Assembly (NCBI GenBank): GCA_027335515.1
Contig: DAHWHT010000079.1
Span: 1 to 14,482, forward strand
Reading direction: 5' to 3'
Source of the DNA: Clostridia bacterium
GTDB lineage: Bacteria > Bacillota_E > RBS10-35 > JAJYVN01
Length of the DNA: 14,482 nucleotides
Made by a program: the position numbers and the translations under genes. Every line of letters begins with the position of its first letter. Position 1 is the stretch's first letter. Below, one piece after another: positions 6,012-13,897 of this stretch. The notes under the pieces are model-generated. The model saw only the letters and a list, made by a program, of their open reading frames with translations, was not told the DNA's origin and did no database searches.

Positions 6012-7775
6012 CTACGAGGTCGCCCCGGCGATGATCTCCGCCTCGTGCGGGGCCGCCTCGATCCGCACCCGCACGTGCTGGTTGCCGCTCAACAGCAACC
6101 CCTCGCCTCTCTTCGCGCTGGCGAGTAAGTCGCACTCAGCCTCGGTCAGCCGGAGAGCGTCGCGGAGGCGTTCCAGATCTGCTGGGTCCTGGCGCATGAG
6201 CACCTTCGTTCCGGCGTTCGTCACCACTGGTTGCCCGAGCCGCGCCACCTCGGGCGAAAGGAAGTCCCCGACGTTCTGGGTCACGACCATGAGGGCCGAG
6301 CCAATCGGCTTCGGCCCATAATGCCTGATGCGCTTGGAAACCTCGAACAGAAACTGGATGGCCTGCGGCGTGCTCGGGTCCACGAGCAACCAGGCTTCGT
6401 CCACGACGAGCAGCGTGCGCTTGCCGAGCGCCCGACCTTCGCGCACGAGGTCCCACGCCCAGCCCAAGACGTTGAAATACTGGGCCTTCCGAACGTTCGC
6501 ACTGGCATCCTTCAATCGCTGAAGGTCGAACACCACGAAGTCGTCCTGGCCGACGGCGATGGTGCTCTGCCCCTCCCAAAGGGCGCTGTCGGCGCCTTCC
6601 GATGCAGACTCCAAAAGGATCGCCAGACGCTCTTGACCGGCCGCCTGCACCTGCCGGCGCACGTCGCTGATAGTGGGCCAGTCCGCCACCGTTCCGGGGT
6701 CTGTGGTCCAGTCGATATCGCGGTCACGGTAGGCTGCAACGACCGCCTTCTCCAGAACCGCCTCCTCCAGGGGTTCGAGGGACGGCAGGTAGAGTGAGAA
6801 GAACGTCTTGAGGCGCTGGATGTGCTGACCGAGCAGTCCGCGGGCTCCCGCATCCGCCTCCTTGTCGGCCTCGCTGTCTGGCACCTTGGGCACCTGGAGC
6901 GGGTTCACCCGCCCGCCTCGGCCCGCCGCGTCAACCACCCGCCCGCCGAGTGCGCGCGCGAGGGGGGCGTAATCGCCCTCGGGGTCGAGCGCCAGGATGC
7001 GTACGCCGAGCCCGAACTGGCGGAGGACATGGACTTGCGCTGTGTATGTCTTGCCAGAACCGCTCATGCCGTAGATGTTGGCGTTCCCGTTGGTCAAGCC
7101 GTCGGCGTCCGGCGGGTTCCACCCGTCGATCAGGACCAGCCCGCCGTCAGTGTCGCGCCCCCAGACCAGGCCCCGGCCATGATTGAGGCCGGATGACACC
7201 CAGGGGTATGCCGCCGCCACCGTGGCCGCCGGCATCTCCCGGGCGGCCAGCGCCTCAATCTCCTTCGGCAACAGGCCCCAAGGCCCCGCTGCTTGCAACG
7301 CCTGTTCCTGGCGGAACACCGCCGGTCGGGCTCGCATACTCGCGGCAGCGCAGGCCGCCTCAACCTGGCGCACGCGGCGGGAGAGTTCATCCTCGTCGGG
7401 CGCCACGACCAAGAGCACGACGACAGCGCGGTAGACCTTCTGGCTCTCCTGGTCGATCTGCCGGAGCAGGGCCTTCCCGTCCTCCAGGCCCTGCTGCCAG
7501 CGGCTCTGAACCAGGGCGTTCCCTCCCTGGCTGAGGCGGCTGGTGTACTCCTGGATCGACGAGTTGATGGCTTTCAAGAGGTCGATGGGGTCCATCGGCG
7601 CGAGGTGCAGGCTCAGGCTGACACCCGGCATCGCCGCCAGCCGAGCGAGCCACGCCTGGCCCACCCTGGGCGGGTAGTCCAGGACCACAAGCGCGCGGGC
7701 CTCGACGTCGCCGAGGGTCAGGCTGTGCCGGCGGAAGTCCAGGGCGGGCGGGGCGAGTAGGTCAACGAGAGGCAT
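6012..7775 (-). CDS. virB4: VirB4-family conjugation ATPase
   Basis: A 587-residue ATPase that powers assembly of, or substrate passage through, the transfer channel at the inner face of the membrane. Walker A is GMSGSGKT at 236-243, preceded by the typical NANIYG strand. LALDPEGDYAPLA follows at about 261-273, a VirB4/HerA feature. Walker B is LLVVDEAWLL at 455-464, and VVTQNVGDFL at 498-506 supplies the conserved glutamine. Residues 1-220 hold only part of the usual N-terminal domain, and the rest seems to be on the preceding TraC-like gene. The ATG has GGAGGTGA six bases upstream and overlaps the preceding gene by 14 bases, indicating tight co-translation. The ATPase motifs look intact. 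Confidence 0.93.
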   Translation of the reverse strand: MPLVDLLAPPALDFRRHSLTLGDVEARALVVLDYPPRVGQAWLARLAAMPGVSLSLHLAPMDPIDLLKAINSSIQEYTSRLSQGGNALVQSRWQQGLEDGKALLRQIDQESQKVYRAVVVLLVVAPDEDELSRRVRQVEAACAAASMRARPAVFRQEQALQAAGPWGLLPKEIEALAAREMPAATVAAAYPWVSSGLNHGRGLVWGRDTDGGLVLIDGWNPPDADGLTNGNANIYGMSGSGKTYTAQVHVLRQFGLGVRILALDPEGDYAPLARALGGRVVDAAGRGGRVNPLQVPKVPDSEADKEADAGARGLLGQHIQRLKTFFSLYLPSLEPLEEAVLEKAVVAAYRDRDIDWTTDPGTVADWPTISDVRRQVQAAGQERLAILLESASEGADSALWEGQSTIAVGQDDFVVFDLQRLKDASANVRKAQYFNVLGWAWDLVREGRALGKRTLLVVDEAWLLVDPSTPQAIQFLFEVSKRIRHYGPKPIGSALMVVTQNVGDFLSPEVARLGQPVVTNAGTKVLMRQDPADLERLRDALRLTEAECDLLASAKRGEGLLLSGNQHVRVRIEAAPHEAEIIAGATS

Positions 7776-8463
7776 CTGTGCTCACCTCCGAATCTGGAAC
7801 GTATCGGGCGGCCGGGACGGGCTCGGTCGGGCGCTCGAACGCGGCTTGCGCGGGATGGAGCCAGCTATAGAGCAGGTCGATCACCTCGCGGTCGTTGCAG
7901 AGATGGGCGGTCAACTCGGCCCGCCCGAGCGCTGACACGAACTCGGTGGTGCGCTGGATCAGCTCGTCCCGCGCCCCCCGGCGCTTCGCGTCTTGGCCAG
8001 CGGCCGGGATCAGCACGTAGAAGCGGCGTTCCAACGCCTCGCCACTCCCGACCAGGGACCGGACGTAGGAGAGGTAGCCGCGCAAAAGGTTCCGGCGCGG
8101 GCCGTCTACATCGCGAAGTCGGGCTTCGAGGTCTCGCAGGTAGGAGTCCAAGTCGATAGGACGAGGCACCACCGCGACCTGCACGGCGCCCGGCAGGCTC
8201 TGGATGGCCTCATGGAGGGCAGAAATCCGGCGCTCCCGCTCGCGCTCGGAAAGGAGGGCGAAGGGCGCGGGCTCGACTCGGACGACAGCGACCAGGGCGC
8301 CATCGCTGCGGACGATTAGTCCATGGTCCACGTCTGCGACGGGGAGCCACGCTTGGACGGCTGGTGCCGGCCCCGCCCGGCGGGGCTGCGCAGAGCCCCG
8401 GCCGCCGGCCGCCGGACCTGCCCACTGGCCGGTGCCACGAAGGAAATCGACGACCCCGCTCAC
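7762..8463 (-). CDS. TraC-like protein resembling the N-terminal domain of VirB4
   Basis: About 233 residues, with no ATPase motifs, no membrane segment and no signal peptide. After a Gly/Arg/Pro-rich start, residues 35-60 (AWLPVADVDHGLIVRSDGALVAVVRV) match the beta-strand opening of VirB4/TraC N-terminal domains. A long helical stretch (LLSERERERRISALHEAIQSL), the VAVVPRPIDLDSYL strand-helix, and a C-terminal LLYSWLHPAQAAFERP segment like the family's LYxxxNP region follow. It probably forms a complex with VirB4 and PrgI at the membrane. The GTG at 8463 is preferred because it gives a GTGA overlap with the upstream stop and leaves AGGGGG at the right distance. A GTG at 8472 lies inside that binding site. 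Overlaps at both ends tie it to PrgI and VirB4. Confidence 0.78.
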   Translation of the reverse strand: MSGVVDFLRGTGQWAGPAAGGRGSAQPRRAGPAPAVQAWLPVADVDHGLIVRSDGALVAVVRVEPAPFALLSERERERRISALHEAIQSLPGAVQVAVVPRPIDLDSYLRDLEARLRDVDGPRRNLLRGYLSYVRSLVGSGEALERRFYVLIPAAGQDAKRRGARDELIQRTTEFVSALGRAELTAHLCNDREVIDLLYSWLHPAQAAFERPTEPVPAARYVPDSEVSTDASR

Positions 8464-8786
8464 GCGCGCCACCCCCTATGGATGTAGAGATACCGGGTCG
8501 GACGGCTGCGGTACGCCCGGAAGGCCCGGTACTGCGACCAAAGGTTGTTGCCGCCGCCCGCGTCCGACTTGGCCGCGAGGAACGCGGCACCCGGTGGCAA
8601 GGCGAAGAGGAAGAAGCGGATTGCGATGCCGGCGGCGCCGTGCAGGTGGAGAAGTAACCATGCCCACTGAAGCACGAACCCGATTCCGCCTCCAGCCGCC
8701 AGGCTCAGCACCTCCGGCCAACCCCAGCCTGGGGAAAACTCGAACCGGGCCCGAACAGCACGAGGCACCAGGTATTCGCGGACCAA
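8460..8786 (-). CDS. PrgI-family (VirB3-like) inner-membrane protein, TTG start
   Basis: A 108-residue protein. It begins with the PrgI-type entry (REYLVPRAVRARFEF, then a Gly/Trp-rich turn). Two hydrophobic helices follow at about 25-48 and 52-72, then a polar segment ending in the RYLYIHRG tail, which corresponds to the family's conserved ending (…RYLYP/K…). PrgI proteins pair with VirB4 and replace VirB3 in Gram-positive channels. No ATG or GTG fits. TTG at 8786-8784 has GGAGGTGG about five to seven bases upstream and gives a protein of family length. It begins some 32 bases after the VirB6-like stop, and its stop overlaps the TraC-like start. Identification rests on topology, motifs and position next to VirB4. 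Confidence 0.82.
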   Translation of the reverse strand: MVREYLVPRAVRARFEFSPGWGWPEVLSLAAGGGIGFVLQWAWLLLHLHGAAGIAIRFFLFALPPGAAFLAAKSDAGGGNNLWSQYRAFRAYRSRPTRYLYIHRGWRA

Positions 8787-8818
8787 AAGGACCACCTCCG
8801 ATCTCGGGATGCTCCGAT

Positions 8819-9673
8819 TCAGAACGGCAGCTTGGACAACAGGACCCGCGCCCCGGCGTTGGCGGCCATGTTTCCCGCCGAACCCGCTGCCGCACCGGCT
8901 CCGGTGTGGTAGGCGTATTGCCTCAAAATGTGGGGCGTCCGCCAGGCCACCCAGCACGCTCCAAGAAACAGCCACGGCGCCAGCCCCATCGCGGCCAGTC
9001 CCGGCGCCGGAGCAACCAGAAGCGAAGCGGCGAGGTACAGCAGCGTGAGTTGCACGCCCTGGGCAGATGCGATTACCAGCAGTTCGCGCCACCACACGTC
9101 CGCTGTGCCCCCGCCAGACATGAACCCCAAGGCCATCAGCGGACTCACGATAGCCGCTAAGGTAATCTCGATGGTTCGGACGACGGCCTGCAAGAAACAC
9201 AGGATAACGATCACGACGCCGACCAAAAGAAGGATCGGCATGTACATGGTTGAGGCTTGTAGCGTCTGCAGAAGTGCACCAAGGTGGCCCGAAAGCTGCG
9301 TCAACCCGCCTCCCAATCCCGCGTGCGCCACCACTTGGGCGAGATCGTTGCCGACATACAGTGCCTGCTCGGCCACCCACGGGCCGCCCGCAATGGCAGC
9401 AGCAGTCATGACCGTTCGCTTTACCAGCCCGCCAGGGTCAGTCGGGGCGCCCTCGGCCCTCATCGTGGCGAGTTGGAACGCATCCCAGGCGACGCGCACG
9501 GCCAGGATGGCGGCGGCAATCCCCTGGGCCCCGGCGATGAGATTGGCGACGCCCGGGTAGTTGAACAGGTCATGCAACTCGCCAGCGGTCGCGAAGGCAA
9601 CCAACATGGCGTTCAGTGGGGCAAGGACGATCCTGATTAGGAAGCTCAGGATTGCGGTCAGGATCGCGTCCAC
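8819..9673 (-). CDS. VirB6/TrbL-like polytopic channel protein
   Basis: A 284-residue integral membrane protein with about five to seven hydrophobic segments (roughly 3-30, 41-62, 86-106, 145-182, 196-220 and 226-245). This is the pattern of VirB6/TrbL proteins that form the inner-membrane part of conjugation channels. The conserved-looking centre is the long double helix ending TIEITLAAIVSPLMALGF, followed by a WWRELL segment. The C-terminal 35 residues are Gly/Ala-rich. The GTG at 9673 is chosen because AAGGGAG precedes it at good spacing. The frame stays open further upstream, but that extension overlaps the preceding gene and reads as Ser/Pro/Arg shadow sequence. It sits between the pilin-like gene and PrgI, as expected in Gram-positive transfer operons. 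Confidence 0.82.
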   Translation of the reverse strand: MDAILTAILSFLIRIVLAPLNAMLVAFATAGELHDLFNYPGVANLIAGAQGIAAAILAVRVAWDAFQLATMRAEGAPTDPGGLVKRTVMTAAAIAGGPWVAEQALYVGNDLAQVVAHAGLGGGLTQLSGHLGALLQTLQASTMYMPILLLVGVVIVILCFLQAVVRTIEITLAAIVSPLMALGFMSGGGTADVWWRELLVIASAQGVQLTLLYLAASLLVAPAPGLAAMGLAPWLFLGACWVAWRTPHILRQYAYHTGAGAAAGSAGNMAANAGARVLLSKLPF

Positions 9674-9702
9674 ACGGGTCACTCCCTTCAGGAACAGATG
9701 AA

Positions 9703-9727
9703 GGGGCGACCCCACCGGAGCCGCCCC
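9703..9727 (-). terminator. 6-bp GC stem-loop between the pilin-like and VirB6-like genes
   Basis: GGGGCG (9703-9708) pairs with CGCCCC (9722-9727) around a 13-base loop. On the minus strand it is followed by TTCATCTGTTCC, only mildly T-rich. It occupies most of the 61-base gap, about 30 bases before the VirB6-like start. It is the weakest of the series. Confidence 0.35.
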
Positions 9728-9734
9728 GCTCGGA

Positions 9735-9980
9735 TCAGTGGAACTGCGACAGGACCGCGGACACGATGCCGCCGGCGAGGATGCTGACACCGCCGTACAT
9801 GACGGTGTTACGCAAACCGCGGCTGTGGTTCATGGCGGTCATCTCGTCCTGGGCCGTGGAGCGCATCAGTGCGTGCCATGCGGCCGTGACGCCGACTCCC
9901 GGGATTGCGAGGACCGTGACCCAGGTCAGCGCGGTCTGGAAGAAACTCACTATCTGGCTGATGAAACTCGGGGTGGCCAT
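9735..9980 (-). CDS. small two-helix membrane protein, VirB2/TrbC or Maff2-like
   Basis: An 81-residue protein with two hydrophobic helices: about 10-38 (FFQTALTWVTVLAIPGVGVTAAW) and about 58-78 (TVMYGGVSILAGGIVSAVL). A charged cytoplasmic-type loop (RSTAQDEMTAMNHSRGLRN) separates them. The helix-loop-helix plan, with a Gly-rich second helix and position before a VirB6-like gene, fits VirB2/TrbC pilin-like and Maff2-type proteins of Gram-positive transfer systems. There is no obvious cleavable signal peptide. The ATG has AAGGGAG about 12 bases upstream, a rather long spacing. It is the first gene after the strong hairpin at 10029-10048. The family assignment is inferred from topology and context. 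Confidence 0.68.
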   Translation of the reverse strand: MATPSFISQIVSFFQTALTWVTVLAIPGVGVTAAWHALMRSTAQDEMTAMNHSRGLRNTVMYGGVSILAGGIVSAVLSQFH

Positions 9981-10028
9981 GGTGTTCGTCGTCTCCCTTC
10001 GGTTTCTGCGGACCCCGGGACGCGAAAA

Positions 10029-10048
10029 GGGGAGGCGTCTGCCTCCCC
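10029..10048 (-). terminator. intrinsic terminator after the coupling-protein gene
   Basis: GGGGAGGC (10029-10036) and GCCTCCCC (10041-10048) are perfectly complementary around a four-base loop. On the minus strand TTTT follows immediately. This is the clearest terminator in the window. It lies 37 bases after the coupling-protein stop and only 48 bases before the next start codon. Confidence 0.82.
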
Positions 10049-10085
10049 TCGGTCGGTACGTGTTCGGTTGGGGGCCTGGCTGGGT

Positions 10086-12155
10086 CTACCGCCGGAACGC
10101 GGAGCGGTTCGCGGCGGCTGAGGTCGCGGGCGTCGGCGTAGTCGGCACGGGTTCGGGCTCGGTATCGGTGCCATCCTCTGGTGCCGCTGGCACCACCTCC
10201 TCTATTGGCACCTGCTCCGGTTGCTCAGGCTGGGCATCTGCTAGGGTCCCGTCGGCCCCCGGGCACCAGGTGGGCGGGGGAGCGACCGGGCGCACTGCGG
10301 TCGGCGCCGCCGGCTGGAACGCGGCGGAGGCCGCGCGCCAAGCGGAGAGGTCGGCGAGCGGGAGCCGGGCCGGGTATTGCCCAGCCTGCAGGATCAGGGC
10401 CTCGCCCAGGGGCCACCGGAGCACCTCGTCCGGCGTCAACAGGGGGCGCCCAGTAGCACCCTCGGAGCCGCTGACACCGGCGATACCCATACCCGCCCTC
10501 CGCTGCAGCGTCGTCGTCTGGACGGTGTAGGTCCCGGCCTTCCGGGACACGGCGGCAGCCGTCTGTTCGTCGGCGGCTCGCAGGAACAGGGTCGTGTCGC
10601 AGTTGCCCGTCACGATCTCGCGGACTTGCGGGCCGTACACGTGGTCGATCTGGGCCAGGGACTGCACCGCGAGCAAGAACCGGATGCCCCGGCCGGCGCT
10701 CACCGTCAGTTTCTCGGCGATGCCGGGGAGTCGGCCCACGTTGCCAAATTCGTCCAACAAGAACCACACAGGGACGGGGAGCCGTCCGCCGGCATCCCGC
10801 GCGACGGCTGCCAGCGCACTGTATGCCTGGGCCACGTAGAGACTGGCGATGGGCCGGCGCGCTCCGGCCTCATCGGGCAGGAGAAGGAAGATGGCCGTCG
10901 GCTTCCGGCCCGCGTCAGCCGGGTCGTGGTCGGACTCCGCCGTGAGCCAGGCCACGCCGGGGTCGGCGAACGTCCGCAGGTTGGCTGCGGTCCCGGTAAA
11001 GATGGAGCTGCGGGTGCGGCTCTCGGAGAGCGCCGCCGTGCCGTAGGCCAGGCGAGCGGGGTGACCGTTCGGGAGGCTCCGGAACCACTCGTCCAGGGAG
11101 GCGCCGCCCTCACCGTCCCCACCCAGGTCCGCCAGGATGCGGTACATGGTGGCCGGGTGCCTGGCTCCAGCGGGGGCCTCCAGTGCCGCGCCCAATGCCA
11201 GGGCGGCAATGGTGGACTCGGCCGCCTGCGGCCAGATGGGGTCCGCGCCTGCGCCCTGATCGCTAAAGGCCAGGACGTTGCCGATCTCCCAGGCGAGACG
11301 GCTGGCTTCCTCGGCGTCCCCCGCTTCGATGGCCCGGACTATGCCGGCCAGCGGGTTCCACCTGTTTCCCCGGGCCGGACGCAGGAGGTCGATCTGAATG
11401 ACCTCATAACCCTGGGAGCGGAGCCAGGCGGCGGAGTGGGCATGGAGTTCGCCCTTGGGGTCGGTGAGGATCATGGACTCCTTGCAGTGCCCGAGGCACC
11501 AGACCATCGGCAAAATGACGCGTCGGGACTTGCCGGCGCGCGTGGCACCCTCTAAGAGGGTGTGCGGGTTGCCAACTTCGGCGCGGGTCAGGTACGCGGT
11601 GCGGCCGTCGCTGCCAACGACCACGCCGGCGGCATCCGGTCGGTCGCAGGCCGTCGCCTGAAGCGTCTGGCCGATCTCCGACCGCCGCCGCCATCGACTG
11701 GACCCGTGGGTCGCGGTCGGGGCGGCTCGAAGCCCCGTGCGCCGTCGGCCGATGAACACCCACCACAGGATGCTGTAGGCGGCCGCCGCGAACGGTATCT
11801 GGGTCACGACCCACCCCGGCTCGGGCCGGTCACGGAGCAGGCGCACCGCCAACCGCCACCACTCAGTCGCCGGAAACCCCGTACTCGCCACCTTACCGGC
11901 CGGCGTATTCAGGTAGTGCCACATGCCGAGCCAGGTCATGGCCGGATGGAGCGGCGGCCAGATGATCCGAGGCAGGAGCCACAGCACCGGCGTCAGCGCG
12001 AAGTCCGCGATGGCGAGCCCCAGCAATGGCGTCAACGCCAGGTAGAGACGGGCGACCGATGTACCAAACAGCCGGCGTAGGAGGACATAGGTCACCCAGA
12101 CGACGAGGGCTGTCAGGGCGAGCGGCGGGAACAGGATGCCGAAAGCCTGCGCCAC
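10086..12155 (-). CDS. virD4: VirD4/TraG-family type IV coupling protein
   Basis: A 689-residue membrane ATPase that recruits the relaxase-DNA complex to the channel. The N-terminus has hydrophobic helices at about 5-27, 35-62 and 118-136. Walker A is GATRAGKS at 203-210, followed by the family's TDPKGEL at 231-237. Walker B is VWFLLDEFGN at 463-472, and LLAVQSLAQIDHVYG at 494-508 is the conserved sensor region of the TraG group. The last 80 residues are Pro/Glu/Thr-rich and probably disordered, a place where coupling proteins often contact cargo. The GTG start has AGGAGGTGA five bases upstream. It lies 106 bases after the relaxase gene and is followed by a strong hairpin. All key motifs appear intact. 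Confidence 0.93.
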   Translation of the reverse strand: MAQAFGILFPPLALTALVVWVTYVLLRRLFGTSVARLYLALTPLLGLAIADFALTPVLWLLPRIIWPPLHPAMTWLGMWHYLNTPAGKVASTGFPATEWWRLAVRLLRDRPEPGWVVTQIPFAAAAYSILWWVFIGRRRTGLRAAPTATHGSSRWRRRSEIGQTLQATACDRPDAAGVVVGSDGRTAYLTRAEVGNPHTLLEGATRAGKSRRVILPMVWCLGHCKESMILTDPKGELHAHSAAWLRSQGYEVIQIDLLRPARGNRWNPLAGIVRAIEAGDAEEASRLAWEIGNVLAFSDQGAGADPIWPQAAESTIAALALGAALEAPAGARHPATMYRILADLGGDGEGGASLDEWFRSLPNGHPARLAYGTAALSESRTRSSIFTGTAANLRTFADPGVAWLTAESDHDPADAGRKPTAIFLLLPDEAGARRPIASLYVAQAYSALAAVARDAGGRLPVPVWFLLDEFGNVGRLPGIAEKLTVSAGRGIRFLLAVQSLAQIDHVYGPQVREIVTGNCDTTLFLRAADEQTAAAVSRKAGTYTVQTTTLQRRAGMGIAGVSGSEGATGRPLLTPDEVLRWPLGEALILQAGQYPARLPLADLSAWRAASAAFQPAAPTAVRPVAPPPTWCPGADGTLADAQPEQPEQVPIEEVVPAAPEDGTDTEPEPVPTTPTPATSAAANRSAFRR

Positions 12156-12261
12156 AAAATCACCTCCTACACGTAGCCGCGCAGCGCAGTAGTCGCATCG
12201 CGCCGGCCTGCTCTCAGTGTGCTGCGTGCCCGTCAGTCTCGGGGAACTGATGGACTTGACA

Positions 12262-13470
12262 TCACCGCTCCAACCCCATCTCCCGGCGTCGCTCGTGCCG
12301 CCCCCGCTCCTCGGCGGCCTCTGCGGCCGACATCCGGGCGAGTTCGGCCTTCGCCTCGCTCCGGCGGCGCTCGCGCTCCAGGGCGTTGTGCGCCGCGCGG
12401 AGCACCTGGCCGGCGCTCTGCCGCACCTCGCGGACCTTCTCGCGCTTGGTCCGGGCCTCGGCCCGCTGGTGCTGCGCCGCAGCCTTCAGCACACCCTGGG
12501 CGACGCGGTCTCGCACGTCCTCGCGCGCCTTGCCCCACGCGGCATCCCCGGCCTGTTGCCGACCCGAGTACAGCGCCGTCAGGTCGCGGGTCGCCCGCTC
12601 CAGGCCGCCCAGGGCCTCGGCGAGCGCGGGCCGCTCCAACACCCAGTCCGCGATGCTCCTTGCCTCTGCTTTCACGGGCTCCGGCATGTAGGCTAGGGCG
12701 ACCTGGCCCTTGCCAGGCATCTGGGGCGCCAGCACGTCGATCCGCCGGGCCAACTCCTCCAGGTCCCCGCGCGGGAAAGCCGGCGCCGGCTTCTCGGCGC
12801 CTGGCGCCGCCGCCTCGGCCTCCATGTGCAGGCGCCGCGCCTGGTCCAGGTTCAGGCGACTGGCTCTCACCAGGTCATCACGAGACGCTGTGCGCTCGGC
12901 GGCAAGCTGGGCTCGCAGTGGGCCGTACATCTCACGGGCGATGACGCGGCGCACGTCGCGGAGTTGCGGGCGAGTCAAGGCCGGCGCACGGTCAGGCGCC
13001 CCCTCTCTGACCCAGGCCAGCAGGTGGACGTGGGGCTGCCCCTCTTTGCGGTGGACCGCTCCGACCCACCGCAGGTCGTCCGCAGCCATGCCGGCGGCCT
13101 GTGCATACTGCCCCATCACCCGCCGGGCTAGGTCTCGCCAGTCGGAGGGCTCCCGGAGCCCCAGGGTCTGGGCGTCGGCCTCCTTGAGGGAGATAACCGA
13201 TTGCCAGTGCCACGGCCGAGCCGCCACCTCGTGTTGCACGTCCGCGAGTCGGGGTGGTGCCCCCGCCTCGGGGCCGAACAGCCCGGTCGAACCTGGCCGC
13301 TCGTCCAGGTACCGGGCGTGGATCAGGCCATCAGGCCGCTCCTCATCCACTCGGGCAACGCCTTCGCGGGTGGCGATGTACTTGGCGTGGTTCGAGGCGC
13401 GGGCCCCGGCCCGGACGCCCTGCACCCACTTGAGCTTGAAGACGAAGGGGCGCTGCAGCGCCTGGGCCAT
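12262..13470 (-). CDS. MobP-type relaxase, resembling the Firmicutes MobP3 group
   Basis: A 402-residue protein that should nick oriT and stay covalently bound to the 5' end of the transferred strand. The N-terminal region has SNHAKYIATREGV, with Tyr31 the likely catalytic tyrosine in the same context as the KYI of RP4 TraI. Residues 90-112 (QSVISLKEADAQTLGL, DWRDL) and LRWVGAVHRKEGQPHVHLLAW at 133-153 give the metal-binding histidines (140, 147 and 149). This spacing and wording resemble the MobP3 group. Residues 180-402 are helical and Ala/Arg/Glu-rich, probably coiled coil, with a very basic end. The ATG at 13470 follows the ribbon-helix-helix stop by 17 bases, with GGCGGTGA upstream. The candidate oriT lies just beyond that upstream gene. 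Confidence 0.88.
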   Translation of the reverse strand: MAQALQRPFVFKLKWVQGVRAGARASNHAKYIATREGVARVDEERPDGLIHARYLDERPGSTGLFGPEAGAPPRLADVQHEVAARPWHWQSVISLKEADAQTLGLREPSDWRDLARRVMGQYAQAAGMAADDLRWVGAVHRKEGQPHVHLLAWVREGAPDRAPALTRPQLRDVRRVIAREMYGPLRAQLAAERTASRDDLVRASRLNLDQARRLHMEAEAAAPGAEKPAPAFPRGDLEELARRIDVLAPQMPGKGQVALAYMPEPVKAEARSIADWVLERPALAEALGGLERATRDLTALYSGRQQAGDAAWGKAREDVRDRVAQGVLKAAAQHQRAEARTKREKVREVRQSAGQVLRAAHNALERERRRSEAKAELARMSAAEAAEERGRHERRREMGLER

Positions 13471-13487
13471 GCTCGGTCACCGCCTCT

Positions 13488-13877
13488 CTACGCCTGGGGT
13501 GCGTATACGTCCTCATCCATGCCGATGTCCGTTCCGCTGCGGCGCAAGTCGATGAGCGCTCGTTGCCGAGCCTCGGCCATGATGGCCTCGGGCTTCAGGT
13601 CCCGGATGAGCGCGTTGCAGAGGGCCGACGATTGCCAGTTGGCCATGTCCGCCGCAACGAACGTCTTGGCGATGAGAGCGGCCAGCCGGTCGATGTGCTT
13701 ACCCAACGTCTGGTCCAGTAGGGGCACAGCCCGCGCCAGGGTCTGCCGGGCCAAGTGCTCCGCCACCGCCTGCCGGATCACCTCCGATACTGCCACGCTC
13801 TTGGCAGCAGCTTCCTGCTGGAGCGCGGCCATGTCCGCCGCCGAGAACCGCATGGTCGTGACTTCCATCTCGGCCAT
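13488..13877 (-). CDS. ribbon-helix-helix protein, probable relaxosome accessory or repressor
   Basis: A 129-residue protein. Residues 6-42 form a ribbon-helix-helix unit: strand VTTMRFS, helix AADMAALQQEAAAKS, the turn VAVSE, and helix VIRQAVAEHLARQ. The remainder (45-125) is helical and may mediate tetramers or contact the relaxase. Proteins of this type next to relaxase genes (MobC, TraY and NikA-like roles) bind oriT and often repress their own operon. The ATG has AGGAGG eight bases upstream. It is the first gene of the minus-strand array, directly upstream of the relaxase and beside repeats that could be its binding sites. The exact family is not recognised, and the role is inferred from fold and position. 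Confidence 0.78.
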   Translation of the reverse strand: MAEMEVTTMRFSAADMAALQQEAAAKSVAVSEVIRQAVAEHLARQTLARAVPLLDQTLGKHIDRLAALIAKTFVAADMANWQSSALCNALIRDLKPEAIMAEARQRALIDLRRSGTDIGMDEDVYAPQA

Positions 13878-13897
13878 GATCGGTGCCTCCTGATGGG

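Noticed and set aside
9674..9790. Longer start for the VirB6-like gene at 9790
   Set aside because: It overlaps the pilin-like gene and reads as Ser/Pro/Arg shadow sequence. GTG 9673 has a good binding site.
12168..12206. Twelve-codon minus-strand frame (ATG CGA CTA … TGA) ending in the binding site of the coupling-protein gene
   Set aside because: It could be a leader peptide, but it has no clear binding site and such a short frame is expected by chance.
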